In this document: piece after piece, positions 6,579-9,585 of the stretch
How positions within the stretch are numbered: position 1 is the stretch's first letter
How the letters are laid out: every line of letters begins with the position of its first letter
Assembly: GCA_028284565.1 (NCBI GenBank)
Contig: JANQRM010000342.1
Coordinates: forward strand, 1-9,585
From: Anaerolineae bacterium
GTDB taxonomy: Bacteria > Chloroflexota > Anaerolineae > Aggregatilineales > Phototrophicaceae
DNA length: 9,585 nucleotides
Direction of reading: 5' to 3'
Notes under the pieces: generated by a model
Seen by the model: the letters and a program-made list of their open reading frames with translations, nothing else
What the model was told of the DNA's origin: nothing
Database searches by the model: none
Program-made: the position numbers and the translations under genes

Positions 6579-7310
6579 TTAAGCAAAGAGATAATCAAAC
6601 ACTGCTTTCCCCAATGATTGTTCCTCAACTTCAAGGCTGTTGGCTTCTTCCCGCGCGAATTTCACCGCTTCTTGCAAAGTACGAAACCGGTCTAGCAAGG
6701 TTGCCCGACGAACTTCAGGAAGTGCGCCCGAATATTTGATGGTTCGCCAATACCCCACGACTACATCTTCATAATAGACCTCAACCTGTGCTGGATGTTC
6801 TTTCGTGGCTTCGGCTTTCACATGATTGCGCGGGATTTTCTTCGTTTTGGTCGTCTGCACTGGCTCCGTTGCCCATGCATTTTGCGACTCATCAAATGAC
6901 CATAACTCGGCAGGGTCAAGCGTCGGCAATTTCTTGATGAAGGTGTGCAAATCTGCCAACTGCTTTTCCAAAAAGAGCAGGTAGGTTACTGGCACATCTT
7001 CCAAAATCGTCTCGCCATCCACTACGACATTGGCTGTGGCATCCCCATTTGCCCAATCTTTCGTCGCCACGATATCAAAGAGCTTTGTCAGGATGTTAAT
7101 CGTCTGCTCTATCACCTCATCAGACTGAACCTGTACACGAGTCGATTCGGGTGGGAACTGATCCCCCTCATCGTCAATCGGGCGGTAGGTACGCGCAATC
7201 CCATTCAATAAGACCGGCTTTTGCAATAGCTGATGAGCATCGGTAAGTTCACGGAGTGATTGATTCTTGATGCTCTTCTCAATAGCGATAATCTGGTTAA
7301 GTTTTGTCAT
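6579..7310 (-). CDS. Uncharacterised conserved protein, 243 residues (DUF7873-like by recollection)
   Basis: I recognise no enzymatic motif. From memory the sequence closely resembles a family of uncharacterised proteins common in actinobacteria (DUF7873, I believe), with the start MTKLNQIIAIEK, the central PPESTRVQV (53-61), TKDWAN (83-88), VPVTYLLFLEKQLADLHTF (106-124), a basic stretch TKTKKIPRNHVKAEATK (154-170), PAQVEVYYED (173-182) and a C-terminal VKFAREEAN (216-224). This should be confirmed by search. It is soluble, with helical ends and no signal peptide. The Lys/Arg/His-rich stretch could contact nucleic acid (inference). GGAG at 7320-7317 sits six bases before the ATG, an excellent ribosome binding site. 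The two permuted tRNA-like units lie 80-340 bases downstream on the same strand without an intervening gene or strong terminator, so one transcript is likely. A role in maturing, repairing or using these RNAs is a hypothesis only. Confidence 0.85.
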   Translation of the reverse strand: MTKLNQIIAIEKSIKNQSLRELTDAHQLLQKPVLLNGIARTYRPIDDEGDQFPPESTRVQVQSDEVIEQTINILTKLFDIVATKDWANGDATANVVVDGETILEDVPVTYLLFLEKQLADLHTFIKKLPTLDPAELWSFDESQNAWATEPVQTTKTKKIPRNHVKAEATKEHPAQVEVYYEDVVVGYWRTIKYSGALPEVRRATLLDRFRTLQEAVKFAREEANSLEVEEQSLGKAVFDYLFA

Positions 7311-7320
7311 AGGTTTCTCC

Positions 7321-7346
7321 TATAACTTTTGCTGTACCAAGTTATA
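7321..7346. promoter_or_regulatory. 8-bp perfect dyad in the divergent promoter region
   Basis: TATAACTT (7321-7328) and AAGTTATA (7339-7346) are perfect inverted repeats separated by ten bases. The dyad lies directly upstream of the GGAG ribosome binding site of the unknown-protein gene. Its distal arm overlaps a consensus TATAAT (7343-7348, + strand) and, on the other strand, a TATTAT (7350-7345) usable as -10. It could be an operator or a leader hairpin next to the ribosome binding site. Confidence 0.4.
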
Positions 7347-7365
7347 ATACAGTATCTTTGTAGTT

Positions 7366-7394
7366 TTTAGGGGGTCATTAGGGCTCTTTATAAT
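7366..7394 (+). promoter_or_regulatory. Candidate promoter of the hydroxyacid dehydrogenase gene
   Basis: A perfect -10 hexamer TATAAT at 7389-7394 lies 53 bases before the first ATG. At the right distance the -35 position (7366-7371) reads TTTAGG, a poor match. The region is AT-rich compared with the genes. Confidence 0.35.
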
Positions 7395-7446
7395 TTTCTA
7401 ACAATTTCTACAATCACACTGACTAGATACGCACTCAGGCGATACA

Positions 7447-8517
7447 ATGGAGGTGTTTAATCAACAAACGAAAACGAACACCATGACAGCCAAACCCAAA
7501 ATCATCCTTGACCCTCACTTTCGCACAGTATCCGAAATCTTTACGGATTCCGATTTAGCCCGCCTTCATGACATCGCAGATGTCATCTGGGGACGCGATG
7601 AACCCATGCCACAAGATGCCTTTGAACAAGCCCTGCCGGAAGCCACGGCGATTGTCTGTGCCAAATGGCGATATGGGGATGTGTTACGGCAAGCCAACCA
7701 ATGCCGAGCCATCATCGAAGTTTCTGGCGCATTTCCACAGGATTTAGACTATAACTACTGCTTACAGAACAACATCCGTGTGCTGTCGGTTGCACCGTCA
7801 TTTGCACCGCAAGTCGCCGAGATGACCCTTGCTATGGCATTAGCCACGTGCCGCAATGTCGTACAGGCAGATAGAGCCTTTCGTGCAGGAACAGAACAAT
7901 ACGTCCACGCAGGGAATCAGGGTGCATTTTTGCTCTTTGGCAAACGTGTCGGCATCATTGGCTATGGCAATCTCGCCCGTTCCTTACGTCCACTCATCGA
8001 ACCCTTTGGCTGTGAACTGACCGTCTATGACCCTTGGCTATCAGACAGCTATCTCATACGAGAAGGGCTACAGCCTGTTTCCATTGAGGACTTATTATTG
8101 GAGTCACGAGTCATCTTTGTCCTCGCCGCCCCCACCAAAGAGAACGAAGCCTTCCTCTCCCGCGAGAAGTTAGAACTGATACGCTCTGATGCCGTGTTTG
8201 TGCTGATGAGTCGCGCGCATGTCGTTGATTTCGATGCCATGACAGAGTTGCTACTACAAGGGCGTTTCCGCGCCGCGATTGACGTCTTCCCCTATGAACC
8301 GATGCCAGCCGACCATCCCATCCGTCAAGCCGATCATGCTATCTTAGCCGCACACCTTGCAGGGTCTGTGGCAGAGGGCTTGCATCAAATCGGGCAGGAT
8401 GTCCTCGAAGATTTAGAAGCCATTTTGAATGGGCTACCGCCGCGCCGTCTCCAACGTGCTGAACCCGAATTCGCCCTGCGCTACGAGACCAATACGATCA
8501 AACAAGGGAAGAAGTGA
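7447..8517 (+). CDS. D-isomer-specific 2-hydroxyacid dehydrogenase family protein
   Basis: A 356-residue NAD(P)-dependent oxidoreductase of the D-2-hydroxyacid dehydrogenase family (reversible 2-oxoacid/D-2-hydroxyacid conversion). The nucleotide-binding domain is inserted at about 125-305, with VGIIGYGNLARSL at 168-180 (GxGxxA type) and the acidic ribose-binding Asp195 in VYDPW. The catalytic triad is visible: Arg256 (in MSRAHVVD, where most members have RG), Glu284 (in DVFPYEP) and His303 (in AAHLAGS). The catalytic domain is formed by residues 15-125 and the C-terminus. The ATG at 7447 may not be the true start. A second in-frame ATG at 7483 begins MTAKPKIILDP, closer to usual family starts, while a GGAGGTG lies between them at 7449-7455, too far from either for a clear choice. 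The gene converges on the LOG-family gene with seven bases between stops and no obvious terminator. Substrate unknown. Confidence 0.88.
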   Translation: MEVFNQQTKTNTMTAKPKIILDPHFRTVSEIFTDSDLARLHDIADVIWGRDEPMPQDAFEQALPEATAIVCAKWRYGDVLRQANQCRAIIEVSGAFPQDLDYNYCLQNNIRVLSVAPSFAPQVAEMTLAMALATCRNVVQADRAFRAGTEQYVHAGNQGAFLLFGKRVGIIGYGNLARSLRPLIEPFGCELTVYDPWLSDSYLIREGLQPVSIEDLLLESRVIFVLAAPTKENEAFLSREKLELIRSDAVFVLMSRAHVVDFDAMTELLLQGRFRAAIDVFPYEPMPADHPIRQADHAILAAHLAGSVAEGLHQIGQDVLEDLEAILNGLPPRRLQRAEPEFALRYETNTIKQGKK

Positions 8518-8524
8518 TTAGGTT

Positions 8525-9097
8525 TTAGAACCACCGTATCGGGAAATCCGGCTCTTCATAGTTATCAAGATAACGAAATGCATCTGCGAGGTCATCCGCA
8601 AAGTAGGCGAGATTAGCATGATGCTCCTCGCTGGCGAATTGCTCATCGAAGAGATGTTGCAAGAAGGCTTGAAGATGCGACCAGAAGTTATTGTGATTCA
8701 CAAAGACAATCGGCTTCTTGTGCGTATGCAATTGCTTCAACGCGAGGATTTCCATCGACTCATCCATCGTACCATAACCTCCCGGCAAGCTAATGAACGC
8801 ATCGGCACGTTCATCCATCTTGGCTTTGCGTTCTCGCAGATCGGCGGTGACTATCACCTCATCTGACGGCTTAAACACATAGGGAGTCCCCTCCATCAGC
8901 TTCGGAATCACGCTAATCACTGTACCACCATTTTCTTGAACGGCTTTCGCTAAATGTCCCATCAAGCCAACATTCGCACCCCCAAACACCAGCGTGAGTT
9001 TGCGTTCAGCCAGTTGCTTACCTAGAGCATAAGTCACATCAAAATACGACGAATCTACAATGTTACTGGAGGAACAATATACACAAATGGTTTGCAT
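8525..9097 (-). CDS. LOG family protein (putative nucleoside-5'-monophosphate phosphoribohydrolase, Rossman fold nucleotide-binding)
   Basis: A 190-residue protein of the LOG/TIGR00730 family, often mis-named lysine decarboxylase. The family cleaves the N-glycosidic bond of (cytokinin) nucleoside 5'-monophosphates to free base and ribose 5-phosphate. Evidence: N-terminal ICVYCSSS (4-11), FGGANVGLMG (38-47), RERKAKM (88-94) with the conserved Arg/Lys, and the signature PGGYGTMDE (105-113) with Glu113 as the catalytic acid. Length matches the short bacterial members. I chose the ATG at 9097 over upstream in-frame codons because the conserved strand starts immediately and AGGA lies nine bases upstream. 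The gene is divergent from the RdgB-like gene (86 bases between starts) and convergent with the dehydrogenase. The plant hormone role of eukaryotic relatives should not be assumed; a nucleotide salvage role is more likely. Confidence 0.9.
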   Translation of the reverse strand: MQTICVYCSSSNIVDSSYFDVTYALGKQLAERKLTLVFGGANVGLMGHLAKAVQENGGTVISVIPKLMEGTPYVFKPSDEVIVTADLRERKAKMDERADAFISLPGGYGTMDESMEILALKQLHTHKKPIVFVNHNNFWSHLQAFLQHLFDEQFASEEHHANLAYFADDLADAFRYLDNYEEPDFPIRWF

Positions 9098-9118
9098 GAT
9101 GAGGTATCCTAGTGCTGA

Positions 9119-9145
9119 TTGAACAAAACATCGGTAAAGTATAGC
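9119..9145 (+). promoter_or_regulatory. Candidate divergent promoter for LOG and RdgB-like genes
   Basis: TTGAAC (9119-9124) and TATAGC (9140-9145) are spaced 15 bases apart and point to the RdgB-like gene. On the opposite strand TATACT (9143-9138) could serve as -10 for the LOG gene. The overlapping hexamers would make the two transcripts compete. Confidence 0.35.
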
Positions 9146-9183
9146 GAACCCACTTGACCTTCGCACCAGAAAGTCCGGCGCAG

Positions 9184-9585
9184 ATGACCACGACCATTCA
9201 CTTCGTCAGCACGAATAAAGGCAAAATCCACGCCTTCGAACAGCACACCCAAGCCTTCGAACTCCAAGTTGTCTCCAAGCCTCTCGACCTCATCGAACCT
9301 CAAGCCGATACGCTACAAGAAGTCGCCATCGCCAAAGCGAAACAAGCCTACACACATCTCAACGCACCGGTCATCGTGGATGATAGCGGATTTGGTATTC
9401 AAGCCTTCAAGGGATTTCCGGGAGCGTACACCAAGTACGTCGTACAGACACTCGGCGCAGAAGGGTTATTGCAACTCAATTCCTCAACAAGCAACCGCAC
9501 CTGCTATTTTGAGAATGTGTTAGTTTATTTGGATGGGTCAGATACTCCCCAAGTCTTCACAGATAAAGGCACAGGGAGGCTATCC
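9184..9585 (+). CDS. Ham1/RdgB-type non-canonical purine NTP pyrophosphatase (3' partial)
   Basis: The ATG at 9184 opens a frame that runs off the window after 134 codons; an in-frame stop at 9142 limits the upstream extent. The protein starts TIHFVSTNKGKI (4-15), the substrate-phosphate binding motif of the Ham1/ITPase family, has the helix residue Glu46 (LQEVAIAKA), then VIVDDSGFGIQAFKGFPG (63-80) with catalytic Asp66/Asp67, and AYTKYVVQTLGAEGLL (81-96). The latter resembles the archaeal/eukaryotic-like branch (PG-x-Y-x-K, LG-x-EGL) more than E. coli RdgB. The family hydrolyses ITP, dITP and XTP to monophosphates and pyrophosphate and cleans the nucleotide pool. The ribosome binding site is weak. 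About one third of the usual 190-200 residues is missing at the right edge. Confidence 0.88.
   Translation, partial: MTTTIHFVSTNKGKIHAFEQHTQAFELQVVSKPLDLIEPQADTLQEVAIAKAKQAYTHLNAPVIVDDSGFGIQAFKGFPGAYTKYVVQTLGAEGLLQLNSSTSNRTCYFENVLVYLDGSDTPQVFTDKGTGRLS

Noticed and set aside
9098..9166. N-terminal extension of the LOG gene from 9166
   Set aside because: The extra 23 residues do not belong to the family, cover the candidate promoter and lack a good start; the ATG at 9097 fits family start and AGGA spacing.
9269..9523. 84-codon + strand frame inside the RdgB-like gene
   Set aside because: It is a shadow of the Ham1-family frame, which carries the conserved motifs in another phase.

Overview
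The window (about half G+C) reads like an environmental bacterium. The family style of the large soluble hybrid histidine kinases, the mixed-receiver proteins and the gene content make Chloroflexota (Anaerolineae-like) my best guess, but this is an inference from protein style, not a tested placement. No mobile element, CRISPR array or rRNA is visible.

Left block (1-6128, all + strand): a hybrid histidine kinase with two C-terminal receivers (its 5' end lies outside the window) overlaps by ATGA a threonine synthase that carries a complete response-regulator receiver domain fused to its C-terminus. After a 73-base gap comes a second soluble kinase whose N-terminal receiver has lost its phospho-acceptor Asp, then, one base later, an EamA-type ten-helix transporter with a long cytosolic tail. 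The arrangement suggests a signalling and amino-acid/metabolite module in which a metabolic enzyme may itself be a phosphorelay target.

Middle block (6129-7446, - strand): a gene for an uncharacterised 243-residue protein with a good ribosome binding site is followed in the same direction by two tRNA-like units in which the order of the halves is inverted. In each, the T-arm plus 3' acceptor strand comes first and the 5' acceptor strand plus D-arm follows. The two acceptor strands match each other in both units (7 bp each), so these look like two tandem circularly permuted tRNA genes, closed by a hairpin terminator at 6141-6176. To my knowledge permuted tRNA genes are described from some algae and an archaeon and are not an ordinary bacterial feature. 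This unit (unknown protein plus two permuted tRNAs) is the most striking object here.

Right block (7447-9585): a D-2-hydroxyacid dehydrogenase family gene (+) converges on a LOG-family (lysine decarboxylase-like, cytokinin-riboside monophosphate phosphoribohydrolase type) gene (-). The latter is divergent from a Ham1/RdgB-type non-canonical purine NTP pyrophosphatase (+) that runs off the right edge.
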